From: Brachionus plicatilis
Taxonomy: Eukaryota > Rotifera > Eurotatoria > Ploima > Brachionidae
Assembly: GCA_010279815.1 (NCBI GenBank)
Contig: QEOQ01000114.1
Coordinates: forward strand, 843,720 to 907,719
DNA: 64,000 bases
Direction: 5' to 3'
The notes below the pieces were generated by a model. The model saw only the letters and a list, made by a program, of their open reading frames with translations. It made no database searches and was not told where the DNA came from. This document shows, one piece after another, positions 22,560 to 32,390 of this stretch. The position numbers and the translations under genes were made by a program. The number at the start of each line of letters is the position of its first letter. Position 1 is the first letter of the stretch.

Positions 22560-22822
22560 TATTGGCATGCATTTAAATGCTAGGTAAAAAATTAAAAATG
22601 CTCGGTTAATGTTAAAAAAATACTAGGAATAAAATTAAAAATGCTAGATAAAAAAAAAAAAAAATAAGTTTAAGAATAAAAATGCTAGGTAAGTTATTTG
22701 AAATGCTAAGTGTTAAAATTAATAATGCTTTGTAAAAAATCATAGTGCTAGAATAAAAAACAAGAGCGCTAGGTTTTATGATAAAAATGATAAATTAAAA
22801 CCGGAATGAAGTAATAGAGGTG

Positions 22823-22869
22823 TTTTTTTTTTTTGAATGATAATCGGATTATCATTCAAAAAAAAAAAA
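22823..22869. repeat. 22-bp palindrome with 3-nt loop
   Basis: T12 followed by GAATGATAAT, loop CGG, then ATTATCATTC followed by A12-13. The arms are exact. It is the third near-loopless palindrome in the window (compare 3984-4042 and 6611-6663) and lies just left of the ORF remnant in the foldback-like element. Confidence 0.75.
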
Positions 22870-22907
22870 ACAAAAATGATTTCAAGAGGAAAAAGTTTAA
22901 AAAATAA

Positions 22908-23259
22908 TGTGGTTCACCTGATGATATCTGTGACATTGATACAAGTGATGGTGAAAATGATGTCGAAAAAATAGTAAAGAAAATAAAATCTTTTCGGCAT
23001 AAATATATATTAAAGAATAGTCTTGAAACAACAGAAGAAGCTCTTCAATCAATTTCGGTAGTTCGGGCGAAATGGCTAAAAAATTCTTGTGTTGATGGTC
23101 AAAAAATTTATGTAAATGTCGATGTAAATTATCAAAATTCAGGGAAAAAAATGTGAAAAAAAATTACATTTGCATTATTTAGACAATAGTAAAAAAAATA
23201 TGTCGCCCAAAGTAAAAGCTAAAATATTTGAATTTTTTAACCTTGATATCAAATATTAA
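22908..23259 (+). pseudogene. Unknown ORF remnant inside the foldback-like element
   Basis: A plus-strand frame open from 22908 to a TGA at 23154-23156 encodes about 82 residues starting CGSPDDICDIDTSDGEND, then a basic segment KKIKSFRHKYILK and RAKWLKNSCVDGQKI. After a frame change in an A-run the coding continues to 23259 with NMSPKVKAKIFEFFNLDIKY. No family recognised. Asp/Glu-rich then Lys-rich composition is typical of nuclear or DNA-binding proteins, but no catalytic motif is visible. It may be a captured host gene piece or part of the element's own protein. Confidence 0.45.
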
Positions 23260-23361
23260 ATTTAATCTTTTTTTATACTTAAATTTTTTTTTTACTTTTT
23301 TAATTTGCCTAGTTATTGTTTTATTATACCTGACGATTTTTTTTTTAGAAATAGCATTTTT

Positions 23362-23453
23362 CAGAGTTGTTTAAAAGTCACAAGACTTTGATTCGGACTC
23401 TTGAAAAAAAAGACCTATCTTGGACTTTATTTCGGGACTTTTAAACAACTCTG
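23362..23453. mobile_element. 92-bp hAT-type MITE, same family as 11455-12373
   Basis: Perfect 18-bp inverted ends CAGAGTTGTTTAAAAGTC and an exact 8-bp target duplication GCATTTTT (23354-23361 and 23454-23461). The interior is only about 56 bp. The CAGAGTTGTT start is shared with the 919-bp element at 11455. It is inserted in the right arm of the foldback-like element and is therefore younger than it. Confidence 0.85.
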
Positions 23454-23660
23454 GCATTTTTCCTAATTTACCTAGCATTTTTTTAAAATTTACCTAGAAT
23501 TTTTTTTTAATTTACCTAGCATTTTTTGTTTTTTAGCTAGAAAAACTAATAAAAAATACATAGCAAAAAATCTTTCTTACTGAGCTTTATACCTACCTAG
23601 CAAATTTAATTTTTTACTTAGCGAATTTTTTTATTAACCTATAATTTTGAGTTTTTTAAC

Positions 23661-25449
23661 TAGCGTAATTAATTTAAGCCATTAATATTTAATGTATTAA
23701 TCGTTGTTTTATTAAGAGTAACTCTTCCCAGACCATACGCAAATTGTGATAAATAATAATTTTTTTGATATATAAAGAGATGGAATCAGTTTACTAATTC
23801 TTCAAATTAAGAAAATGGACGAGAAAAACGATTTAATTAAGTCGAGATCTGAATTTAAATTAAACCCAAATATTATCATTCATTTTTAATACTCAAGTTT
23901 TCTTAGAAATCTGATTCTTTATTTATAGTAGCCAAACCATATTTGATTTTGACCATATTTCATATTTTTACATTTTACTTTTTACATTTTTACTTTTTTT
24001 AATTTTAATACATCGCCAGAATTGGCGCAAAATGAAATAAATAAATAAATTTGATTTTAACTGCTAAATTTTTTTTTCCGAATTTTTTCTCAACTTCCTT
24101 GACTTGTGACAGCAAGAAAACTCTGGCCAAGAGTGATTTTCAATTTTGTATTTATTTTTCCAATCTTCATTTGAAAATTAAAATCTTTTGGAAGTCTTTC
24201 ACGTTTACTGAAGTGCGTTTTATCAAAAAGAGATTTTTAACTAAAGGGATTTCGCTGCTTTTTTTCAGGTGATAAAGCTTTGATGATATAAATAAATATG
24301 TCTAGAAGTCGATAAAAAATATGGTGAATCATTGATGGTTTTCACTACTAACGTCAGTTTTTTATAAATTCCATTAAGCGCTTGATCCGTGATTTTTATG
24401 ATTGCATAAGTATTTTATCTGCTTTTATTGGTTATAATTAAAAGCACCTAATTGGGCGGCGGTTAAGTTTATAGCAAAAAAAATTAAAACAAAGCAAAAT
24501 ATTTTAAAATGTTAAGAAATAAATTGATAATTTTGAAAATTTTTAGTATTAAAATCAATAAAAGTTTTATTAATTCTGTAACACCCCCTCCAGCAGACCC
24601 CGGTCTTCTGGGGCCTTGCTGGAGTTATTTATATACATTTTATTTTATTTTATTTTGGTTATTAAATAAAGAAGTAGAGAAGAAAACTTTTTTATTTTTC
24701 TCTCCGGTCTCTCTCTTTAATTTATTTAATAGCGCACGCTATTAAAATTCAGAAAAAAATTAAAAAAAAAAAACTAAACAATTAATACTGTTTCAATCAA
24801 TATTCGATATATTATTCTGAATTTAAAAATAATAAAAATTTTAAAGATTTATTTGTAAATTAATTGCTAACAATTTAAGTAAAACTAGTGTTCAATTTAA
24901 TAAAACATATTTTGCAACAGTTTTTGCTCCAAACTTCTTTATAACTTAAACTAACAAACTTTATTAGACAGAATTCCTTTGATTATCATTATTAAGTATT
25001 TTTAATAGTTCAAGAACTTAGAAAAGGCTCTTAATAGTCCACATTCTCAGCACTATTTATCTTTATGACGAACAATATTTTAATTAAAAAATACTAACAT
25101 ATCAATAATGCACAAAAGCTGAAAATCACAAAAAATTTTAGCATGCATAGAAATTAAATTTCTTCTAAACCATTAAAATTTGAAATTTAAAATTCAATCT
25201 TTATTCTACTTATTAAAAATTGGGCTCAAAAAATGGTTTATTTTCAAAAGAACAGAGCACCCTTTTATCACCGTCATAAAATAAAAAATTTTATTAGATA
25301 TTTATTTTAATTTAACATGATTGATGTAGACAAGAAGTTGGTTTAATTTTTTGTGTTCGAATTACAAAATGTATCCAATGTTGAAATAACATTGAAAAAG
25401 TGCGATGTGTCTTTTTTTAAGTTTTAAATTAAAAAATAATTTTAAGTTA
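23661..25449. other. AT-rich region with a GC-rich stem-loop
   Basis: No supported gene. The only structured part is the stem-loop at 24588-24624 followed by (ATTTT)n; the rest is A/T-rich with short frames that show no family resemblance. Confidence 0.4.
24588..24624 (+). repeat. GC-rich stem-loop before an (ATTTT)n tail
   Basis: CTCCAGCA (24588-24595) pairs with TGCTGGAG (24617-24624), and inside it CCCC (24598-24601) can pair with GGGG (24610-24613). Directly downstream is TTATTTATATAC and (ATTTT)n to about 24657. A GC-rich hairpin next to a simple-repeat tail looks like the 3' end of a non-LTR element or SINE, 5'-truncated. Different in sequence from the GAGC/GCTC hairpin family. Confidence 0.45.
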
Positions 25450-25571
25450 ATATGGTATGTTCTATTGTGTTTTATAACAATTTTACATACAACTTTGAAA
25501 ATGCATTCAAAAAGTGCGATGTTTCAAATTTATTTTTTAAAAAAATATTTGGGGGTAAATTTTGCAATGTT
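25450..25571 (+). repeat. Left copy of a 122-bp inverted repeat pair
   Basis: About 90% identical to the reverse complement of 29915-30036, both 122 bp, 4.3 kb apart. It starts ATATGGTATGTTCTATTGTG and ends TTTTGCAATGTT. The pair could be the ends of one large element enclosing the hAT-type MITE at 27320, or two solo copies of the same MITE. Confidence 0.6.
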
Positions 25572-27311
25572 CAGTTTTATGCTGTAATTTTAGAAAAAAA
25601 TGATTTGAATTACAAAATTAGTGTTTTCACAGTGAGTTAATTCAAAATAATTTGAACTACTTAATACTAATTTTCAAGTATTTAGGCTTGTTTTTCTTTT
25701 AAAGAAACTTTTAAAGAAAATTTTTTCCTTTTAATTTTAAATTTATTTGATTGTGAAGGTGCTCCAAGATAAACTTTATTTGTTTACATTTGATAAATAA
25801 TACTTAAATTTTGTAAAAAATCGAAAATATTAACTTTTTTGGTAATCTTAATCTTAGCAATTTTTACCAAGGAAAAAACACTATCAACTCAAAAATTAAT
25901 AATAATAGTTGACATTAAGAGTCAAAGGATGTAAAATTTTTATTGTTCATATAGTTTGACTTATTGTCTAATTTATGTTCTTTAGATGTCTTCTAATCTT
26001 TGAAAATTATCAACGTGCTTAAAGTTAATCTCTTTTTTTATAGTTAAAAAATTATTTTAAAAATTTATATTTTTTCTTCATAATTTTGATTTTGAATTTT
26101 TAGAAGTTCTTAAATATAATTAAAAATAAAATATTACCGGATAAGAAAAATGGTAAATAAAAAAACTGCATTAGAAAAGATTATTGATTTAATAAATACT
26201 GAAAATTTGAAAATTTTAGAAGGACATATTTTTTGTAGTAAAATAACTACATAATGTCGCATTTTGCATAATTGAAATCTTTAAAATAAAGTAATAGGAT
26301 ATAAAATAAAACTCAAATTTACCAAACAAAAAAGAGTTATTTATTTTTTCTCTTAATTCCAAAAAATTAGTTAAATTGAAATTTAATTTAACATGTCCAT
26401 CATTCAAAAAGAGATTTATTTGATTTTCTAACTCAATGAATTCGAATTTCAATAAATTTCTTTTACCAATCTTCAAATAAAGTATTAAAATTAAATATGA
26501 AGTAGTACAGTTTTCTTTAAAAAAAATAGCTATTTGTCACATTTTAACACTAGTAAAACTATTTGAATAATAATTAATATTGTATCCAAATACCGGTTCG
26601 ATTAATTAAACCAAGATAATTTTAAATAAAAATGTATTGAGTTAATTACCTGAACCCGATACGAAACCGGATATTTATGTTTTAAACGTGAATCTTCTAG
26701 TGAAATTATTTTATCAAAGTGAAGGCAAATATTAGCGTTTTATTTTAAAAAAAAAGACTGTTATTTATTTTTGTAATTTATTTTAAAATTGGAAAGTTTA
26801 TACTCAATATTCTCATTGAAATATGTGGGTTCTTTTTGAAAAACCAGTTTTAAATAACATATGTCTTGGTCATTGTCAATATCAATTTTACAAAAACATT
26901 TTTTTTGTAAATAAAACTGATCATCTTTAAATGACGAGTACACTTTTTCCATTCAATAAAGTCCATCCAAATTTTTTTAGAACGTGTCAATCTAAAAATT
27001 GTAAATAACTTTGAGGAAAATTCAAATAAAATTTTAATTTAAACAAAAAAAAAGAAAAACTTTTGTGAAAATTTATCTCATTTAATAGCAAAGAAAACTT
27101 AAACTTAAGCTATTTTTAATTCTTACTAATCAAAAAAGTCCAAAATAACACATTAAAAAATAAAATTTTATTATTTTTTAATTACTTTACCTTGAATTTT
27201 TAGATGATAGAATCTGGATATTTTAAAATTTGGTAAAATTTTATTTCTTATTAAAAAATAAAGAAAAAACTAGAAAAATCACTTTGTTAAAAGTCTCTGT
27301 TAATTATTCTT
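25572..27311. other. AT-rich region without supported genes
   Basis: Short frames at 26216-26476 and 26761-26952 (minus) have the composition of chance ORFs and no motif. No RNA gene or clear terminal repeats. Confidence 0.4.
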
Positions 27312-27319
27312 GTTTTTCT

Positions 27320-28770
27320 TAGTGATGGGAGTTTTCTCTTTAGTTTAGTTAACTAAAATTTAGTCGACTAGTTTTTAGCCAACTAGTTTTTAGTTAACTA
27401 ATTTTTAGTCCGCTTATTTTTAGTTAACTAAAATTTAGTCGACTAGTTTTTAGTTAACTAATTTTTAGTCCGCTTATTTTTAGTTAACTAATTTTTAGTC
27501 GACTTATTTTTAGTTGACTTATTTTTAGTCGACTAAACTAAAATTATTAACTAAAGTCTAATTTTTAAAATCTATTTTTTTTTTTAGAAAATTTTTACTA
27601 AATAAAAGTTATAACTAAAGCAATTAGCATGATTTTTCTGTAGCAGAAACTCAAATAAATTAAAATATGAATGTAAATGTAAATAAAATGTAAATTATCA
27701 ATTAATGATTCTTTAAACCTTTGAATTTAATTGATTATAAATTATGGAATCAACAAATTAAAAAATGTTATGTTTATTTTATTAATCAACCAATAGAATA
27801 AATAAATAACATTAAATAAAGACTTAAATTAATAACATCTGGTTTTGTTATCTATCCTCTTTTAAACAATTTTCACATAAAAAAAATTTATAACTGTCTA
27901 AATAAAAGAATGTTTCTTTTAATTAAAATTCAATAGATTAATTATCAAAATCAAATCCAAAATATTTACTGCCAATTAAAATTAAAAAAAAAATTATATA
28001 ATGTCAAATCAATGTTTTTAAATATTTTTTTGTCTCACTATTCCTTAGATATCTCGCTTTTTGCATAATATCCCGCTATTCCCAAATTGTCTAACTATTT
28101 CAAAGATATCTCACTTATTCTATTACAACTTTTTTTCTTAATATCAGACTTGTTTATGAGTCAGAGTTTTAAGTCTGAGTCACAAAAATTAAAATAAAAA
28201 GTTATGACTTGACTTAAATTTTAGTGACTTTGACTTTAACTAGGCAGCCACAATAACTACCTGGAACGGTAAAAGGAACATTTGGCCGCAGCAATAACTA
28301 CCAAGAACGGCAAAAAATTCATGTTTCTCAGACTTTTTTTTGAAAAAATTCATTGACTTAACTTGAGACTTCTTCTTATAAACAAGTCTGTTTAATATCA
28401 TACTAATCCCGAGTTATCTCACATCGCAAATAACATCCCTTTTTTAATATTTTTTTGTACCCTTAGTCAAACTAATTCGACTAAACTAAGTTTTAGTTGG
28501 CTTTTAGTCGACTAATTTTTAGTCGACTAGTTTTTAGTTTACTTATTCTTAGTTACTAAATTTTAGTTAGCTAAAAACTAGTCGACTAAAAATTAGTCGA
28601 CTAAAAACTAGTTGGCTAAATTTTAGTTAACTAAAAACTAGTCGACTAAATTTTAGTTAACTAAAAACTAGTCGACTAAATTTTAGTTAACTTATTTTTA
28701 GCCAACTAAAACTTAGTCGACTTAATTTTAGCCGACTAAACTAAATTAGTTAAGTTAGGACCCATCACTA
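27320..28770. mobile_element. hAT-type MITE with TAGTCGACTA / TAGTTAACTA palindromic arrays
   Basis: The ends are TAGTGATGGG and CCCATCACTA, with an exact 8-bp duplication GTTTTTCT on each side (27312-27319 and 28771-28778), so the 1,451-bp unit is securely bounded. TAGTGATGGG-like termini with 8-bp duplications are typical of hAT elements. There is no transposase. Blocks of tandem ~20-bp palindromic units (AGTCGACT, AGTTAACT, AGCCAACT alternating with TTTTTAG) fill 27334-27545 and 28480-28755 in opposite sense. The middle is AT-rich and hosts another element at 28145-28390. Confidence 0.85.
28145..28390. mobile_element. Nested 246-bp MITE with minisatellite core
   Basis: The ends CAGACTTGTTTAT and ATAAACAAGTCTG are inverted copies. 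The flanks CTTAATAT and TTTAATAT match in 7 of 8 bases. It contains GACTTGACTT words like those of the 11455 element and two ~41-bp units with CAATAACTACC...GAACGG, the same unit family as the array in CLIP-170 intron 2 (41550-41667). It lies inside the larger hAT-type MITE and is the later insertion. Confidence 0.65.
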
Positions 28771-28779
28771 GTTTTTCTA

Positions 28780-29914
28780 AATAAAATATAGTTTGAAATT
28801 TACGGAAGTAGCAGTAGATTTATCTGACAAAAAATTACAAAATCGCGTTTATATGTAAAATTTTTATTAAACTAGTTATGTTCGCTCTTTTCGCAAAGCC
28901 ACAATATATAGATTATGTCTTAAGAAATCTAAAGATTTGAAGGTTTTTGAAGAGGGTTCTTGGATGACGAATAAATTAAAATTTTAAAAAAGTTTGAAGT
29001 TAGCTTCGTTTTTTTAGGTGTCCTTTGATTCCAAATCAAATAATGAATTAAGCTAATTAAATCCGCTTTTAAATGAGCAAAAATTTTTGGATGTAATTTT
29101 TAATGCTGTAATTTGCCAAATTTTTGGACTGATCACTTGATAAGATAATAAAATCTGACTTTTCACAGCATTTAATTCAAAATTAAATTTCTGAAATTTT
29201 TATGATTGTTTGAGTGGTATGAGATGTCATGCCTCATTTACTCTATAAGTAGTGGATTTCCGCGCCACTCTACAAGCAAATTAAATTTTTAATTAAAAAA
29301 GTTAAATATTAATATTTTCATCTTAATATCCGAAAATTTCTTTACTAGAAAGCAAACTCTATACCGTATCATTTTGCTGATTGGCGCATATTTTCGTTTT
29401 TGGAGATGGTGTTGTCATTTCTTTAAAAAATTTTTTTTATAGGAAGGACCAATATTCAAAAAACAAGAATATGTTTTTTAGATAAATTAAAGTTAAAGAA
29501 TTCAAAACTGAAGGGTGTTTGGTGGGGTGTTGATAAGGTCTTAATAAATTTAGAAAAAATTTTAAAAAATTTCATCTTATGACAGTTTAAAAGTTGTTGT
29601 TTTTTCAAAAAATTGGAGGTGTTGATTTTAGACATAATCTCAGCAAAAGGATACGGTATTTAAAGTCATCTATTTTTTTTGCTTTTTTTAATTAAAGCTA
29701 AATTTTTTTATTCGGATTAATCAATTCTTTGTTTTAGATTAATTTAAAAAAGCCAATGAGTTTTTTTTTTATATTGAATAATAGATCAGTTTTTTAAAAC
29801 AGATTTTCATTTGAAAAAAGAATTAATTTAATCAAAACTTCTTTAAAAACTATAAAAACTAAATATGTAATGCCAAACATAGAATATTTAGATTTCAATA
29901 ATAACATTGATAAT
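28780..29914. other. AT-rich region; one hairpin with GC-richer arms
   Basis: No gene seen. At 29212-29280 GAGTGG and CCACTC flank a loop ending CCGCG, tRNA-like at first sight but without the conserved loops of a tRNA. Confidence 0.35.
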
Positions 29915-30036
29915 AACATTGCAAAATTTACCCCCAAATATTTTTTAAAAAAATAATTTTGCAACATCGTACTTTTTCAATGTATTTTCAAAGTTGTATG
30001 TAAAATTGTTATAAAACACAATAGAACATACCATAT
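29915..30036 (-). repeat. Right copy of the 122-bp inverted repeat pair
   Basis: Reverse-complement partner of 25450-25571, with a few substitutions but no length change. See that entry for the alternatives. Confidence 0.6.
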
Positions 30037-30139
30037 GGCAAGCTATTTCAAATTTGAAATTAAACTCTTTAGTGAAATAGAATGAGTTTAATTTTTATGA
30101 AAAAAATATTGAAAATTCTTTATTTATTTTAACTTTTAA

Positions 30140-30570
30140 TTGATTTATTTATTTATTTGATTGTTTATCTGTACCTGTACTTACCTTCAGAATCAAAATT
30201 TACGAAACAAAAAAATTAAAAATAAAGTTAAATAAGATAAAAAAAAAAGAAAAAAAAGATAAATAATTTATTTAGATCGAATTAATATTCAATCGTTGAA
30301 AAACTCGATCCTGTAAACCATGGTTCACAAGATCTGAATTTTTATCACAACATTTTTATTACAACTCCATTTATTTCTTAACTAAACACTTCTTTAATTA
30401 TTATTTTTGTCTCTCATCCTTTCATTAATAAATGAAAAATAACTTACTTCAAATTTAAAATATTTTAATATTTTTATTTTTATTGTATATGTTATATATA
30501 TCTTTATTTTATTTTATTTTTTATCTGAAGGAGCTTACGCTCGAACAGAAAAACAAATAAATAATAATAA
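30140..30570. repeat. Inverted pair of hairpin-tail repeats
   Basis: The left copy (about 30145-30200) reads TTTATTTATTTGATTG then TTTATCTGTACC and is degenerate. The right copy (about 30520-30560) reads CTGAAGGAGCTTACGCTCG then an (AAAT)n tail in the opposite sense. This is the same hairpin as at the LINE 3' end at 3488-3515. They may be two LINE tails inserted head to head, or the ends of one element. Confidence 0.4.
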
Positions 30571-30737
30571 ATTAAGGTTTTTCTAAAACTAGAGAAAATT
30601 TGACAAAAGTGTTAGAATTTCTGCTTTTGAATGTTGCACTATGTTGCATTTACAGAATTAATTTCAAGTTTCTAGAAAAAAAGTAACTCAATTTTTGGAA
30701 TCTTTATTTTGTACTGAATTTCAAAGAGCCCTTTTAA

Positions 30738-31172
30738 TTATCTATGTTATAGTAAAATTTGATAACACGTAAATTTTGATAATTATCAATTCTAAAGTAC
30801 CTAGCAATCTAAAACCTTAATCAATTTGGCTGCAAATAATGATAATCCATAGTGAAAAATTTTCTCTTCCAGAATCTAGTTTGTTAATCGAAAAAGAATA
30901 AGTATTCACAAAGTAATGGGCTCTCAAAGTTTTGTGTGCAAATTTTTAAAATATTTATTTTCCATAAGTACCTAGCAATCTCAATCTTTAATCAATTTGA
31001 CTGCAAAAACAATCAATGAAAAGCTGAAATTTTTTCCTACCAGAATCTTGTTTCTGTTTATAAAGAGAATAGGTGCTCGCAAATTTATCAATAATTTTGT
31101 CTTTATTAAGTTTCGTAATTATCAATATTTACGTGTTATCAAAATTTACGATGACATCTATAATGATTAAAA
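30738..31172. mobile_element. MITE-like element with ATTTTGATAACACGTAAAT ends
   Basis: Near 30760 TTTGATAACACGTAAATTTT and near 31150 its reverse complement face each other, with weaker similarity extending about 15 bases further out. Inside is a direct duplication of about 110 bp (30795-30905 and 30970-31080; both start GTACCTAGCAATCT). No clear target duplication. Sits just 3' of ASCC1. Confidence 0.5.
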
Positions 31173-31247
31173 GATAATGAGTTTTTTAAGTTTATTATCA
31201 ATAAAATAAATATTTAAAAAAATTTTTTTTAATATTATACTGAAAAT

Positions 31248-32375
31248 TTAAAAATTAATTTTTGAAATACACTCATAGTAACCATCAGGCGCACTCGTAA
31301 ATCTTAACGAAAGATGTATTTCTTCCAGTACATAGATGCCAAAGTCATAATCGCCAAAAAATTTCAAAATATTCCGGCAATCGAATGATTCCCTTTGACT
31401 TTTGGACTCTTTTTTATCCTCAAACTCATTATCAACAGACATGTCCACTCTTCTCAAACTATTCATCACAGTTGCGTGAAGCTTAACTCTCTCAAACTGT
31501 TTCCTAGCATAGCCACTCTCAACAAAAGTTTTCATAATTCCATCTGCAATACTCTGCAAAGCATTTACAGAATCTAAACCAGTCACTTTAGCGTACAATA
31601 CATCAACCTGTGCTGGATCATCATTCATATACTCTAAACCTTTTATCTGGACCTTGAGTTTTTTTCCATTTAATAAATCACTTATAAAAGATTTTTTGCA
31701 TTTTTCTAGCAGACTTGCCGCTTGGTCAAGTTCAAATTCACTCAAAATAGTACAAATATTTACAGTAAGATGCAGCTTATTAGGTAGTTGAAATATGCTT
31801 TCATGAACTCCACGGTCCTGTGAGCAATCTCTGAGCACCAAGTCAATGAATTCTTTGAACCTGTGCTTGAGTTGGTCGAACTTTAGAGGAAATGTTATCA
31901 AGTGTGTAAATGGCTTTTGGCTTCGAGCAGTTTGAATCATCAACTGGAGACGATTTAGGCAAGAAATAATACTTTTTTTGTCATTGCCTTCGATGGTTAC
32001 TGTGTCACCTTGATTTCGTCTTGGAATGCGAACAGAAGTTTGCGTATCTCGCTCCAGTTTAGACTTTTTTTCACCATTTCGCCCAATTAAAGAGCCATAG
32101 AAGGCTTCAGCTACACATAAGTCAAGCTTGTAGTATCCATTGACGAATTCTATCTGGTTGAATTGGTCGGACACAGCAGGAATTTGTTTGCATTCCAAAT
32201 AGCAGGCTTCGTCATTGTATTCCTCATCATTTAGGAGGCCCACTTTTCTCTCGACAAACATTTCATCGGTTTCTTCTTCATATGGTTCAATTGGATCATT
32301 AGATTTAAAGGTAGAGTGATTGTGACGATAGCGTCGATTGCCAATTCGAACTATTTGAGGCTGCAAAATGTTCAT
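31248..32375 (-). CDS. ASCC1: ASCC1 homologue (KH and 2H phosphoesterase domains)
   Basis: A single exon of 375 residues, full length for the family. The start is ATG 32375: the following residues MNILQPQIVRIGNRRYR match the N-terminus of animal ASCC1, while the frame upstream only offers a TTG. Residues about 85-150 form a KH RNA-binding domain with the GxxG loop (SLIGRNGEKK, 96-104). Residues about 155-370 form the AKAP18-like 2H phosphoesterase fold with both catalytic H-x-T motifs, HLT at 202-204 and HAT at 300-302. The family signatures GLEYMNDDPAQVDVLYAKV and ESFDCRNILKFF are present. In animals ASCC1 is a nuclear subunit of the activating signal cointegrator complex, linked to transcription and to ALKBH3-dependent alkylation repair. 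Nothing suggests decay here. Confidence 0.95.
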   Translation of the reverse strand: MNILQPQIVRIGNRRYRHNHSTFKSNDPIEPYEEETDEMFVERKVGLLNDEEYNDEACYLECKQIPAVSDQFNQIEFVNGYYKLDLCVAEAFYGSLIGRNGEKKSKLERDTQTSVRIPRRNQGDTVTIEGNDKKSIISCLNRLQLMIQTARSQKPFTHLITFPLKFDQLKHRFKEFIDLVLRDCSQDRGVHESIFQLPNKLHLTVNICTILSEFELDQAASLLEKCKKSFISDLLNGKKLKVQIKGLEYMNDDPAQVDVLYAKVTGLDSVNALQSIADGIMKTFVESGYARKQFERVKLHATVMNSLRRVDMSVDNEFEDKKESKSQRESFDCRNILKFFGDYDFGIYVLEEIHLSLRFTSAPDGYYECISKINF

Positions 32376-32390
32376 TTTTTTAGAGAGCAA

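Larger units (their letters stand above)
22560..23660. mobile_element. Foldback-like element with AATGCTAGGTAAA subrepeats at both ends
   Basis: The left part (22560-22780) contains at least six copies of AAAATGCTAGGTAAA-like words. The right part (23440-23645) contains the reverse complement TTTACCTAGCATTTT repeated about as often. Long inverted ends built of short direct subrepeats are the hallmark of foldback elements. The interior carries a palindrome (22823-22869), a broken ORF (22908-23259) and a nested hAT-type MITE (23362-23453). The outer boundaries and target duplication could not be fixed. Confidence 0.5.

Noticed and set aside
24051..24272. 73-residue plus-strand ORF (and similar ones at 25405-25640, 26216-26476, 44138-44356, 48471-48707, 58686-58904)
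   Set aside because: Composition is that of random A/T-rich DNA (Phe, Lys, Ile, Leu, Asn), with no start context, motif or splice support.
29212..29280. tRNA-like hairpin (GAGTGG ... CCACTC)
   Set aside because: No T-loop GGTTCRA motif, no plausible anticodon arm and wrong arm spacing.
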